Below, one piece after another: positions 1 through 8,479 of a stretch of DNA of 64,000 nucleotides. A model generated the notes under the pieces. That model was not told where the DNA came from, searched no databases, and worked only from the letters and a program-made list of their open reading frames with translations. The DNA comes from Bacteroides sp. GM023 (GTDB lineage Bacteria > Bacteroidota > Bacteroidia > Bacteroidales > Bacteroidaceae). The DNA is taken from the NCBI RefSeq assembly GCF_014750685.1, contig NZ_JAAXGE010000014.1:124001-188000 (forward strand), given 5' to 3'. Both the position numbers and the translations under genes were made by a program. Within the stretch, counting starts at the first letter, position 1; the number at the start of each line of letters is the position of its first letter.

Positions 1-1
1 G

Positions 2-409
2 GCAGTCCGCATGGAGCCTATCGGTGAATTTTATAGCAAATGGAAAGCTATCGAATGTATGGAAAACGGTGAGGTTGTCATCATGTCCGCAGGAACAGGA
101 AACCCTTTCTTTACTACAGATACAGGTTCTTCACTAAGAGGAATAGAAATCGAAGCTGACGTAATGCTGAAAGGAACCCGTGTAGATGGCATTTATACCG
201 CCGATCCGGAAAAAGATCCTACTGCAACTAAATTTGATGACATCACTTATGATGAAGTACTGAAACGCGGTTTGAAAGTTATGGATTTGACAGCCACTTG
301 TATGTGCAAGGAGAATAATTTGCCTATCGTCGTATTTGATATGGATACGGTAGGTAATTTAAAGAAAGTAATCAGTGGAGAAGAAATAGGTACTTTGGTA
401 CATAACTAA
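2..409 (+). CDS. pyrH: UMP kinase, 3' part (cut by window edge)
   Basis: This is the C-terminal half of uridylate kinase, the cytoplasmic enzyme that phosphorylates UMP to UDP in pyrimidine nucleotide synthesis. The frame is open to the window's left edge, so the true start lies outside; the internal ATG at 11 is not the start. The visible part carries the family's TTDTGSSLRGIEI segment, the nucleotide-site segment around GIYTADPEKDP, and the C-terminal LPIVVFDMDTVGNLKKVI stretch that ends bacterial PyrH proteins. An 11-bp hairpin follows directly. Identification is firm on the visible motifs; nothing can be said about the N-terminus. Confidence 0.93.
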   Translation, partial: AVRMEPIGEFYSKWKAIECMENGEVVIMSAGTGNPFFTTDTGSSLRGIEIEADVMLKGTRVDGIYTADPEKDPTATKFDDITYDEVLKRGLKVMDLTATCMCKENNLPIVVFDMDTVGNLKKVISGEEIGTLVHN

Positions 410-418
410 ATTATAAAA

Positions 419-466
419 AAGGACGTTCCCGGGAAATAAGGGAATTTAGTATTCAGGAACGTCCTT
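419..466. terminator. Bidirectional terminator hairpin
   Basis: A perfect 11-bp inverted repeat (arms 419-429 and 456-466) lies between two convergent genes. On the minus strand it is followed by a run of T, so it most clearly ends transcription of the lipoprotein gene at 635-1162, and it may also stop pyrH transcripts. The 168 bases from 467 to 634 show nothing else. Confidence 0.7.
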
Positions 467-634
467 GAAAACATAACACTACAAAACACGGACTTTCACA
501 AGGGCATATTTTGTTTCTCTTTATGATATTTCCATCCTATAAGTAATAATATTATTGATGAGAAATATCGGGAGAAGTTATTGTTCTTCGTGGGAAATTT
601 TGTTTCCTTCTGAAAAAGGGGCAATATGATTGTA

Positions 635-1162
635 TTATAGCGATGAGCGGTAGGCAGTCCGTATATATTCTCCTATCGCATTATCGTTATTGATTTCTAT
701 AAATTTCTTCAGCAAATCCGAAAATCCGGTTTTTATTTGTTCTGCATTTTTGTCCGTGCAAGTTGCGGAATATTCGTCAACAGCCATCAGGAAATCCTGC
801 ATACGTTCATTAAGCATCGTTCCTTTCGTAAAGACAATATCGGAAATACCAGCTTGGATAGTTCCGTTTTCCAAAACGACAGGAAGACGATATTCAAGTC
901 CCGGACGACGGGTAGAAATGGAAAGTATCTTCACTATCGGCGAGACAATCGTTGCCGTGTCGGCAAAGACAAACTTTCCGTTTATTATCTGTGCACTATC
1001 TACGGGTAGATCGGTACAAGCATCTTTCATATAGACCTTTTTACCTTCAAATTCAGGTAGGGATGCTGTACCGTCAATCTCATATCCTTTCAGTTGATGA
1101 CCGGAACAGGCTCCTCCCAACAACCCTATACCTAAGAGATAAAATAATATTTTTTTGCTCAT
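635..1162 (-). CDS. DUF4369-type lipoprotein
   Basis: A 175-residue exported lipoprotein. The N-terminus has a short hydrophobic signal with lipobox LLGGAC, so Cys19 is probably lipidated. The following ~90 residues (IDGTASLPEFEGKKVYMKD, PVDSAQIINGKFVF) match the DUF4369 pattern found at the N-terminus of many Bacteroides thiol-disulfide lipoproteins. Those proteins usually continue into a thioredoxin domain with a CxxC; none is present here, so this is either a stand-alone DUF4369 protein or a family member that has lost its enzymatic half. The C-terminal third is helical and without recognisable motif. Function unknown; the family assignment is from pattern recognition only. Confidence 0.75.
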   Translation of the reverse strand: MSKKILFYLLGIGLLGGACSGHQLKGYEIDGTASLPEFEGKKVYMKDACTDLPVDSAQIINGKFVFADTATIVSPIVKILSISTRRPGLEYRLPVVLENGTIQAGISDIVFTKGTMLNERMQDFLMAVDEYSATCTDKNAEQIKTGFSDLLKKFIEINNDNAIGEYIRTAYRSSL

Positions 1163-1194
1163 TGAGTTATTTATTCTTCATCAATGAAAAAGAA

Positions 1195-1223
1195 AGCCGT
1201 CCGCCAATACCAGCAGAGCGGCT
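1195..1223 (-). terminator. Possible terminator of the barrel gene
   Basis: A short G+C-rich dyad (AGCCG at 1195-1199, CGGCT at 1219-1223) is followed by a T-rich stretch on the minus strand, just after the stop of the gene at 1262-2128. The stem is only about 5 bp, so this is a weak call. Confidence 0.35.
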
Positions 1224-1261
1224 CTCTCTTTTCATTTATACATTTGTATAATCATTTATCC

Positions 1262-2128
1262 TTAGAATCTGAAACCCAGTTTCACCACAGGCATTTCGAA
1301 AACCTTGATGTTGTGGTGACCGGCATTATATTTATCAAACCCTTTCGGACAAATCTGTATCAAGTCATAGCGGTAAGCCAGCGGATGCATTTCGAAACCG
1401 AAAATAAAACCTTTGGCAATACTATACTCGATGCCTGCTACGGCAGCTACTTTGAAACCGTACATCTGACCGGCTTTACTACCGGAAGTGAACACTTGAG
1501 CAGGAAGTTCTTCCGACTCGTCACTATCCTTATAGGTGTCTCCGGTATAAGGTTCGGTAGTTTCAATGCGTGCCATCTGGAAGCCAAGTGCGCCTCCGAT
1601 ATATGGATGAATACGTTCGTTGCGCGTCTTGAAATAATAGTTGGAACCGACAGACATATACCAATTATTGGTCATCTGCGCATTGATATAACTTTGCGCC
1701 GGGATAATCATGTCGGGTACACTGTTGTCTCCTTCCACATAGTCTTTCTTGGGAGTCAGGCTGACATTCATGCTGAACTGGAAGTTTACATCCCAGTTGT
1801 CAGACAGAAAGTATTTACCTTCCACACCTGCAATATTGACAAGACTATTATTGTTCAGACTACCGATATTCAGGTAGCGGTCCAGGTCGCCGGAGTTGTC
1901 CGTTCCTCCATTTGGAAGTCCGATTACTCCTTCGGTATTGGTAAACTTGGGTAGTAGATAAGAGGTGTTCTCATTGAAGAACTTTCCACTGCCAAGCATC
2001 ACCGAAACCTGCCACTGCCCTTTCTTCGGGGCAAACGACGCATCATCACTGCTGCTGTAGCGCTGCGCCAATGAAGGCGCAGCAGTCATACAGGTCAGCA
2101 AAAGTAATGTGCATAGTTTTTTTATCAT
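1262..2128 (-). CDS. Outer-membrane beta-barrel protein, partner of the coiled-coil surface protein
   Basis: A 288-residue protein with a signal peptide ending at the ALAQ-like site SLAQ (residues 19-22). The rest alternates aromatic and glycine residues in strand-like blocks (VSVMLGSGKFF, YFLSDNWDVNFQFSMNVSL, NWYMSVGSNYYF) and ends in KLGFRF, a C-terminal aromatic typical of outer-membrane barrels. It lies 26 bases downstream of the 980-residue coiled-coil lipoprotein on the same strand, so the two are almost certainly cotranscribed and would be under the same invertible promoter. In published Bacteroides S-layer-type loci (BT1926/BT1927 of B. thetaiotaomicron, from memory) the same pairing occurs. 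The role as membrane partner of the surface protein is inferred. Confidence 0.8.
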   Translation of the reverse strand: MIKKLCTLLLLTCMTAAPSLAQRYSSSDDASFAPKKGQWQVSVMLGSGKFFNENTSYLLPKFTNTEGVIGLPNGGTDNSGDLDRYLNIGSLNNNSLVNIAGVEGKYFLSDNWDVNFQFSMNVSLTPKKDYVEGDNSVPDMIIPAQSYINAQMTNNWYMSVGSNYYFKTRNERIHPYIGGALGFQMARIETTEPYTGDTYKDSDESEELPAQVFTSGSKAGQMYGFKVAAVAGIEYSIAKGFIFGFEMHPLAYRYDLIQICPKGFDKYNAGHHNIKVFEMPVVKLGFRF

Positions 2129-2154
2129 CTTGTTACTTTTACGTAGTTAGAGAA

Positions 2155-5097
2155 TTATTTGGTCAAAGCAGCAAGCAAAGCTTCCAGTTGAGCAAATGCC
2201 ATCTTATAAACAGATTGTGATTTATCATATTCAGCTTGTGCAGAATCTAAAGCCATTTTTGCATTTTTAGTTACATAAGCCAATGTATAATCACCTGCGA
2301 TGAAAAGGTCTTTTTCCGTTTTTTTAACTTTAACTACTTGTTTAGCGTCTTCAACATCTGTTGCGGCTCCAGCCACTTCTGCCTTCCAGTAATTTATGAT
2401 TTCAGCAACAGATTCTCCAACAGCAGCTCCGGTAGTACCAACCTTTCCAATATTTTCAATTTGGGTATCAACAACGCCGACCAACGCTTCTATATCTATC
2501 ACCAAATCTTTACATTTTTGAATTTCCGCTTCTACTTCTTTAGTTAATGCTTCCTTATCTTCTGTAGCTTGTTTCTTTTCTGCCACGGCTTTATAATAAG
2601 CGATACGAGCTTCATTTGCTTTATCAACATACTCCTGTATCTTCACTGAATTTGCCTGAATTTCTGCCTGAAGTTTAGTACGGACATCTTTCAGCTGCTT
2701 ATTCAATGCTGTAAGCAAAGGCTCAACATCAGATAAGTTAGTATAATAATCAACCTTGTCCTTTGCAGCTACAACTACACCTAACTGTCCATAATCACCA
2801 TAACTACCATTATTCTCCAACTTAGTATTAGGATGCTCTTTATAATAGCTACGAACCATATCTTCTGTCACTTCGGTAAGTCTTGCTGATTCTCCTGTTG
2901 TAGGAATAATATTACCAAATGCATAATATGAAGCTTTAGTTAAGTCATTTTCCATAGCAGTATCGTCTTTCAGCTTGGTTTCCGTCAGCTTACCATAGTC
3001 ATTATCTTTTCCATCTACAGAAATCTTCTTACCTAAAATCTTATAAGTAATTTTTTGCGTAGTTGCATCCGTTTCTTTTTTATAAAATCCACTAGTGTTA
3101 TTGGTCAAGTCAGAAATACTTAAATTATTCACAACAATCTGTGTGTAAGGGTAACTAGCAAGAACCTTAAAAGAAGATATTGCAATGTCCAACGGTGACA
3201 AAGTACTCTGTACTTTAATATTTGCAGCTGTAATCTTATCATCTTTCAACGATTTTACAGCAGCCAATGCTGCAATGCTAGCATTACTTTCTATAGTTGC
3301 TTTATTAGCTGTATAATTTTTAGTCACTTCATCAGAGATTGCACCTTCACCCGGAATACCTACACCACTATTCAAGTTGGTAAGTACAAGTTTGGCTGTA
3401 CTGATTTTTTGGTCAATAGTAGGGCTAGCACCAACGAACGAATTATATGCAGTACGCAAATTGTCTTTAGCATCAATAACCGCCCACATCAGCTCGAATT
3501 CTACATTCTTTTTCTCATCAGCTTTCCACTTATCAATTGAAGTATTATAAGCAGCATCATACTTAGTTTTATAGTCTGTATTAAATGCTTTTATAGCAGC
3601 ATCTAATGCATCATAATTTGTATTATAAGTATCAACAGACTTCTTCAAGTCCCAATCCGTTCCCTGAGAAGTTTTTCCCTTTTGAGGAACAGCAGTAATC
3701 TCTCCGTCTTTATATGCTTTAACGATAATATTCCAATCAGCTTTTAAGTCGTCTAAGTCTGCTTCTTTCGCCTTAAGTACTTTTTTAGCTTTTTCTAAAG
3801 CTATCTTAGACCATTCGGTACCATTATCATCAATTGAATATTCATCACCAAGTGCTTTAATCCAAGAATCGACAGCATATAATGATTTAGCAGCAGCAGC
3901 AGTAGTAGCCTGCAAACTATCTTCCATAGCTAAATCTGCCAAATAATTTTCCTGACTATACGTCCCCCCATTGTAAATGAATTGACCCTTAGCGGTGTCA
4001 TATCTGCCACCTACAGCACTTGCAAACGGATTTACTTTTCCAAAAAGTGTAATCAATTCTTTATTAATAGGTTCCGACTCATATTTTTTAATAGAAAGTG
4101 TAGTAACAGTTCCACGAATAGCAGTACCTGCCATAGCATATATCGAGTCATTATGAGCAACGTCATAAGCTGTCTTTGTTTCAGTTTCAAGCGTAGCTTT
4201 CTCTCCTTCAAGTTTCTCAGCCTTTTTATATTCAGGTGAATTTAACTTCTCCTGTTTTTTCAATTCAGCTTTCTGTTGTTCGCTCTTATACTGATCAATC
4301 TGTTTTTTATAGTCTGCTTTCTTTACATCCCATTCAGCAGCACCAAAATCTTTACTTTCTACAAAAGCCAAAATCTCTGTATTTTTTTGCAGACTGATTT
4401 CAGCCTTCTCAACATCAACTTGAGCTTCTGCCAATTGTGCCTCCAATTGTCCTAATGTAGGCATTTTAGGATCAGTCAAAGCATTAAAATAAGCAGTTTG
4501 AGCATTTTTTAAGGCATTATACTTACCATTCATTGTACTAGTTGCAGAAGCTAAGAACTCTTGCGCAGCTTGAACCTGTCGCTGTTCTTTATCACTTAAT
4601 GTCAACTTGGCAAGTTCAATCTCTTCCATAGCTATATCATAAGAAGCCTGAGCTCTTGCTGTTGCTTCCTGAGCTGCCAGCATATCCTCTTTAAATTTCT
4701 CTGCAGCCAAAGCCATGTTGTTTTCTGCATCGGCTTTTCTTTTATTCGATTCAGCTATTTCTGCTTCAATTCTTGCTTTTTCTGCTTCATTCGTAGCCTG
4801 TTCCAACTCAACTTTAAGCTCCTTCAGCTTCACTTCCAATGCTTGCAACTGATTGTCATACTCTGCTTTCTGATTAGCAAGTTCCTGTGCTTTGTTCAGT
4901 AACTCCTGATTAGCAACCTTTGCTTTCTGCATTTCAACTTCCACTAATTCTACTGCAGCCTGTGCCTTAATCAACTCAGACTTCGCCCCCCTCAGATTGG
5001 TGATGCCTTCCGGTTCATCGGTGTCAATACATCCTGTGAATGTAGCTGTCGTACCTGCCATAAGCAAGGCTGCGACTAAATACGTCCATTTTCTCAT
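2155..5097 (-). CDS. Large coiled-coil surface lipoprotein, S-layer-like (BT1927-type locus)
   Basis: A 980-residue lipoprotein. The signal peptide ends at lipobox TFTGC (Cys23). Residues ~35-290 are an almost unbroken Ala/Glu/Lys/Gln-rich coiled coil, the centre (~300-780) is a mixed region with repeated ATK/AYNxx segments, and ~790-975 returns to coiled coil. No enzymatic motif is visible. It is the first gene after the invertible promoter region and is followed by the barrel gene. The combination of size, lipobox, coiled coils, barrel partner, invertible promoter and neighbouring tyrosine recombinase matches the phase-variable S-layer loci described in B. thetaiotaomicron; the S-layer role is by analogy. 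In the orientation sequenced the promoter points away, so the gene should be silent or weakly expressed. Confidence 0.75.
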   Translation of the reverse strand: MRKWTYLVAALLMAGTTATFTGCIDTDEPEGITNLRGAKSELIKAQAAVELVEVEMQKAKVANQELLNKAQELANQKAEYDNQLQALEVKLKELKVELEQATNEAEKARIEAEIAESNKRKADAENNMALAAEKFKEDMLAAQEATARAQASYDIAMEEIELAKLTLSDKEQRQVQAAQEFLASATSTMNGKYNALKNAQTAYFNALTDPKMPTLGQLEAQLAEAQVDVEKAEISLQKNTEILAFVESKDFGAAEWDVKKADYKKQIDQYKSEQQKAELKKQEKLNSPEYKKAEKLEGEKATLETETKTAYDVAHNDSIYAMAGTAIRGTVTTLSIKKYESEPINKELITLFGKVNPFASAVGGRYDTAKGQFIYNGGTYSQENYLADLAMEDSLQATTAAAAKSLYAVDSWIKALGDEYSIDDNGTEWSKIALEKAKKVLKAKEADLDDLKADWNIIVKAYKDGEITAVPQKGKTSQGTDWDLKKSVDTYNTNYDALDAAIKAFNTDYKTKYDAAYNTSIDKWKADEKKNVEFELMWAVIDAKDNLRTAYNSFVGASPTIDQKISTAKLVLTNLNSGVGIPGEGAISDEVTKNYTANKATIESNASIAALAAVKSLKDDKITAANIKVQSTLSPLDIAISSFKVLASYPYTQIVVNNLSISDLTNNTSGFYKKETDATTQKITYKILGKKISVDGKDNDYGKLTETKLKDDTAMENDLTKASYYAFGNIIPTTGESARLTEVTEDMVRSYYKEHPNTKLENNGSYGDYGQLGVVVAAKDKVDYYTNLSDVEPLLTALNKQLKDVRTKLQAEIQANSVKIQEYVDKANEARIAYYKAVAEKKQATEDKEALTKEVEAEIQKCKDLVIDIEALVGVVDTQIENIGKVGTTGAAVGESVAEIINYWKAEVAGAATDVEDAKQVVKVKKTEKDLFIAGDYTLAYVTKNAKMALDSAQAEYDKSQSVYKMAFAQLEALLAALTK

Positions 5098-5185
5098 AAA
5101 AGTAAATTAAATGTTATACAATTAATAAATAAAAAATTTGGTTCTATTATTCATAGTTCTTTTTCGTATTAATAGTTCTACTCCC

Positions 5186-5207
5186 GTTACTTTGTAGGTA
5201 ACGGGAA
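5186..5207. repeat. Left inverted repeat of invertible promoter (IRL)
   Basis: A 22-bp sequence repeated exactly in opposite orientation at 5464-5485. It contains an internal dyad (GTTAC, seven bases TTTGTAG, GTAAC), as expected for a tyrosine-recombinase crossover site with two half-sites round a short core. Confidence 0.85.
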
Positions 5208-5463
5208 AACACATTTATCCCCAACAGTAGCGTCTGTAGGGTATACTTAATAAATAAGGAATGGAAATAATTTAACCCCTGCTTCTGACAAGCGGCAGAG
5301 GGGAGGGAAACATTTTGCAATATTTAGAAGTTAATAAAGCCCTAATACAAAGAATCCACGTGTTTTATCCGTCTTAGTTCCGTTTTTGAGTGGTTTATTA
5401 GAAAAAATGTTTGATTTCGTTTGGTTGTTTTAAGAAATATGCTCATATTTGCACCGATATTTA
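5208..5463. promoter_or_regulatory. Invertible promoter segment, OFF orientation
   Basis: This 256-bp segment lies between the two 22-bp inverted repeats. On the plus strand it holds a Bacteroides-type promoter: TTTG at 5420-5423, 20 bases, CATATTTG at 5444-5451 (one mismatch to TAnnTTTG). It reads rightward into the 3' end of the recombinase gene, away from the surface-protein genes. No equivalent promoter was found on the minus strand. Inversion would place this promoter just inside the left repeat, with a 5' UTR of about 110 bases leading to the ATG at 5097. The OFF call is an inference from the promoter direction. Confidence 0.75.
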
Positions 5464-5485
5464 TTCCCGTTACCTACAAAGTAAC
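5464..5485. repeat. Right inverted repeat of invertible promoter (IRR), overlapping recombinase 3' end
   Basis: The exact reverse complement of the 22 bp at 5186-5207. It overlaps the last codons and the TAG stop (5474-5476) of the recombinase gene. The stop lies within the repeat, so inversion leaves the recombinase C-terminus unchanged. Confidence 0.85.
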
Positions 5486-6439
5486 AGTTCTATTATTCAG
5501 CGACTTACCTATTTTATATAAATTTCCCAGTGAAGAAATTACTTTTACATTTGCTTCATCAATCTTCTTATTTTTGAAAGGTTTCAGATAGGTTTCTGTC
5601 ACAGTGATAGACGAATGTCCCATTGCCTCTGAAATAACACCTGGATGCACTTCGCAATAATAAGCCATTGTAGCCCATGTATGCCGGGCGGTATACGAAC
5701 TTATATCTGCATTCAACCCAAGCACCTCTTTTAAAATAGTTAACTGATAATTAAAGTTTCGCAATGCCAGCTGATATTCCTTGTATGCGGCTTCCGATCC
5801 TTCAGCACTGGTAATTAATGAGAAAAGATAAGGAGAGGAAGAATCTGTATTCATATACTGTTCTATCAGCTTCATGGCTTCCGGCGTAAGGGTTACGGTC
5901 AGTAAACGACCAGTTTTTCTACGGCGATAAGTCAAGACGTTCCCATCAATATCATGCTTTTTCAAATAAGCAAGATCAACAAACGGCATACCGCGAAGCA
6001 AAAACATTAAAAAGAACAGCGCACGCGTACGCTGCAAGTCGCTATTTTCCGAATAGTTTCCTACAGGAATCTTTGCCATCAACAACCCCATATCCTCCTT
6101 TTCCAATGCACGCTTACGGTCGGCACGCGTTCCTGTATAGACATAGCGGAAATGATGTGGCACATAAGGAGCCAAATGTCGATCAACCGCACGATTATAC
6201 ACAGCACGCAATGTACGCAAGTAAGTAGACACGGTATTCCAACTGCAATTCTTCTCTCGCAAATACGACTCGTATTTCTTAAGAAAAGCCTGTGTTACTT
6301 TCCGAAAAGAAAGATTCCCACTACCATTGAATGCAATAACAGCATTCATACTGCTCCTATAAATGTGAGCAGTACCAAAATTCCCACTCTTTTGTAGCCC
6401 ATCGGCTACTTCTTTCATAAAAGAAATAAAGTTCCCCAT
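5474..6439 (-). CDS. Tyrosine recombinase, probable promoter invertase
   Basis: A 321-residue phage-integrase-family recombinase. Residues ~1-100 form the SAM-like core-binding domain; the catalytic domain starts near residue 120. Visible catalytic parts are the first Arg (FLLRGMPFVDL), Lys in the RRRKTGR strand, YTARHTWAT (the HxxR box, with Tyr at the usual His position, common in Bacteroides members), the MGHSS segment and the nucleophile Tyr in ETYLKPF. The 3' end overlaps the right inverted repeat, so gene and target are physically linked, the arrangement of Bacteroides serine/tyrosine promoter invertases. Upstream (6529-6536, minus strand) is a TATATTTG -7 box without a clear -33. That it inverts 5208-5463 is inference from position. 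Confidence 0.88.
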   Translation of the reverse strand: MGNFISFMKEVADGLQKSGNFGTAHIYRSSMNAVIAFNGSGNLSFRKVTQAFLKKYESYLREKNCSWNTVSTYLRTLRAVYNRAVDRHLAPYVPHHFRYVYTGTRADRKRALEKEDMGLLMAKIPVGNYSENSDLQRTRALFFLMFLLRGMPFVDLAYLKKHDIDGNVLTYRRRKTGRLLTVTLTPEAMKLIEQYMNTDSSSPYLFSLITSAEGSEAAYKEYQLALRNFNYQLTILKEVLGLNADISSYTARHTWATMAYYCEVHPGVISEAMGHSSITVTETYLKPFKNKKIDEANVKVISSLGNLYKIGKSLNNRTVTL

Positions 6440-6685
6440 ATTTTTTATTAATGACGGGGAGAAGTATTTTAAAAAGCCACATGATAAATTGGCTTTTATA
6501 ATACTCTCCCCTGTTTATTAGTTCAAGACAAATATAGCGATATATTTGTTTTAAAGAAAAAAACAAGCAACCTGAAATCTCTAGCAAGCCGACACTAACT
6601 AAGAATGACTTTTTCTCGCATATAGTTATCTTCTACCTGTCTGAAAATTATCCTTCCGGCGACATACTTTTAATCGCCTGTTCGT

Positions 6686-6793
6686 ATAAAATTAATCGTC
6701 TGACAGCTGTTATTCTTTCGTCTGACAGTTGTTATCTTTTCGTCTGACAGCTGTCAGACGAAAAGTCAACAGCTGTCAGACGATTAATTTTAT
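6686..6793. repeat. Nested palindrome and 22-bp tandem repeat cluster
   Basis: Perfect 26-bp inverted repeats (6686-6711 and 6768-6793) enclose a perfect 30-bp palindrome (6736-6765, centre CTGACAG/CTGTCAG). The same TCGTCTGACAG(C/T)TG unit begins at 6696, 6718 and 6740, a 22-bp period, and occurs inverted at 6769-6783. Related CGCCTG / CAGGCG words at 6675-6680 and 6816-6821 extend the symmetry. It lies in a 498-bp gap between the divergent recombinase and transporter genes. It could be a multi-site operator, a recombination site or a structured RNA element; nothing decides between these. Confidence 0.85.
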
Positions 6794-6878
6794 ATAGACA
6801 ACCCGATTAATTCTATGCAGGCGAAACAATAGTTTTTAGCATACGAAAGATTAAATTATACTATCAACGCCCTAAACA

Positions 6879-6910
6879 CTTGTTTATCATTAACTAACTG
6901 CGTACTTTTG
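6879..6910 (+). promoter_or_regulatory. Promoter of the EamA transporter gene
   Basis: CTTG (6879-6882), 20 bases, then a perfect TACTTTTG -7 box (6903-6910). Transcription would begin near 6917, which excludes the TTG codon at 6908 as a start and supports the ATG at 6938. Confidence 0.7.
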
Positions 6911-6937
6911 CACGCCATTTTAAAAGAGCTAAAAACA

Positions 6938-7849
6938 ATGACCAACAAGACCAAAGGTTTTCTCCATGGAGCCATTGCCGCTGCAAGCTACGGCATGAAT
7001 CCACTTTTTGCACTTCCGCTCTATGCAGCCGGTATGAGTGTCGATACGGTTTTATTCTATCGTTACTTCTTTGCCGCCATAGTACTGGCCGTTTTGATGA
7101 AGATACAACGCCAGTCTTTTGCTCTCCGAAAGGCGGATATTCTGCCATTAGTCATCATGGGATTGTTGTTCTCTTTTTCATCACTGCTGCTGTTTATGAG
7201 TTACAACTATATGGACGCCGGAATTGCTTCTACCATTCTGTTTGTCTATCCGGTGATGGTAGCTGTCATTATGGGAGCGTTTTTCAAGGAGAAGATTTCC
7301 GCGATTACCGTTTTCTCGATCCTGTTGGCACTCTCGGGCATCGCTTTGCTTTATCAGGGAGACGGTGGCAAACCGCTGTCTACCATAGGTATAATCTTTG
7401 TGCTGTTGTCCTCACTCTCCTATGCTATATATATAGTAGGTGTAAACCGTTCGACATTGAAAAACTTGCCGACAACAAAACTTACGTTTTATGCTATCCT
7501 GTTCGGACTCTCGGTTTATATCGTCCGCCTGAACTTTTGTACGGAACTGCAAGTTATTCCATCCGCCTGGCTTTGGGCGGACGTACTGACACTGGCTATT
7601 CTGCCTACTGCCGTATCACTGGTCTGTACAGCCCTGGCCATCCATTACATAGGCTCCACACCAACGGCTATTTTAGGAGCTTTGGAACCTGTGACAGCTT
7701 TGTTTTTCGGAGTTCTTTTGTTTAACGAAAAAATTACGCCCCGGCTAATGGTAGGTATTTTAATGATTATCACTGCTGTTACCCTGATTATCATAGGAAA
7801 GTCGCTCATAAAAAAGATGGGAATGCTGTTGCAGATGAACAAAAAATAA
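6938..7849 (+). CDS. EamA/DMT-family membrane transporter
   Basis: A 303-residue integral inner-membrane protein with about ten hydrophobic helices in two similar halves, the drug/metabolite transporter (EamA) fold. Typical segments are GAIAAASYGMNPLFALPLYAAG at the start of half one and the LGALEPVTALFFGVLLFNEKIT helix-loop near the end, which matches the ALEPV..AxxF...ExxT pattern of the family. It is predicted to export or import a small metabolite; the substrate cannot be read from sequence. The ATG at 6938 is preferred over an upstream TTG because the -7 box overlaps that codon. It appears monocistronic, with frr having its own promoter 50 bases downstream. Confidence 0.88.
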   Translation: MTNKTKGFLHGAIAAASYGMNPLFALPLYAAGMSVDTVLFYRYFFAAIVLAVLMKIQRQSFALRKADILPLVIMGLLFSFSSLLLFMSYNYMDAGIASTILFVYPVMVAVIMGAFFKEKISAITVFSILLALSGIALLYQGDGGKPLSTIGIIFVLLSSLSYAIYIVGVNRSTLKNLPTTKLTFYAILFGLSVYIVRLNFCTELQVIPSAWLWADVLTLAILPTAVSLVCTALAIHYIGSTPTAILGALEPVTALFFGVLLFNEKITPRLMVGILMIITAVTLIIIGKSLIKKMGMLLQMNKK

Positions 7850-7851
7850 TA

Positions 7852-7859
7852 TACTTTTG
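7852..7859 (+). promoter_or_regulatory. -7 box of the frr promoter
   Basis: Perfect TACTTTTG box 42 bases before the frr ATG, with GTTG at 7828-7831 as a plausible -33 element 20 bases upstream. Confidence 0.6.
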
Positions 7860-7900
7860 CTAATTAATCAATCGAATAGCAACTTTAATTATCGAAAAAT

Positions 7901-8461
7901 ATGGTAGACGTAAAGACTTGCCTTGACAATGCACAAGAAAAAATGGATATGGCCATCATGTATCTGGAAGAAGCACTGGCACATATCCGCGCCGGAAAAG
8001 CGAGTACCCGACTGTTGGACGGTATCCGTGTAGACTCTTACGGAAGCATGGTTCCTATCAGCAATGTAGCAGCCCTGACTACTCCCGATGCACGCAGCAT
8101 CACCATCAAACCTTGGGATAAAGGTATGTTCCGTATCATCGAAAAAGCAATTATCGACTCCGATCTCGGCATCATGCCCGAAAACAACGGTGAAGTAATC
8201 CGTATCGGCATCCCTCCTCTGACAGAAGAACGCCGTAAACAACTGGCAAAACAGTGTAAAGCCGAAGGCGAAACTGCTAAAGTAAGTGTACGCAACGCCC
8301 GCCGTGATGGTATCGATGTACTGAAGAAAGCCGTTAAAGATGGATTGGCAGAAGACGAGCAGAAGAACGCGGAAGCCAAACTTCAAAAAATCCATGATAA
8401 GTATATCAAACAGATTGATGATATGCTGGCTGAAAAGGACAAAGAAATCATGACTGTCTAA
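7901..8461 (+). CDS. frr: Ribosome recycling factor
   Basis: A 186-residue cytoplasmic protein, the normal length for RRF, which with EF-G splits the post-termination ribosome. Characteristic segments are the N-terminal helix EKMDMAIMYLEEALAHIRAG, the hinge region DSYGSMVPISNVAAL, IRIGIPPLTEERRKQLAK, and NARRDGIDVLKK near the C-terminal helix. It is followed after 18 bases by rsgA, another ribosome-associated gene, probably in the same transcript. In many bacteria frr follows pyrH; here pyrH lies 7.5 kb away with unrelated genes between. Confidence 0.97.
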   Translation: MVDVKTCLDNAQEKMDMAIMYLEEALAHIRAGKASTRLLDGIRVDSYGSMVPISNVAALTTPDARSITIKPWDKGMFRIIEKAIIDSDLGIMPENNGEVIRIGIPPLTEERRKQLAKQCKAEGETAKVSVRNARRDGIDVLKKAVKDGLAEDEQKNAEAKLQKIHDKYIKQIDDMLAEKDKEIMTV

Positions 8462-8479
8462 AAAAATAAGGAGAGAAGC

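Noticed and set aside
1184..1954. 256-residue plus-strand frame opposite the barrel gene
   Set aside because: It is the antisense shadow of the beta-barrel gene, which has a signal peptide and C-terminal aromatic; the plus-strand frame has no motif.
6908..6937. TTG start 30 bases upstream for the EamA transporter
   Set aside because: That codon overlaps the -7 promoter box TACTTTTG at 6903-6910.
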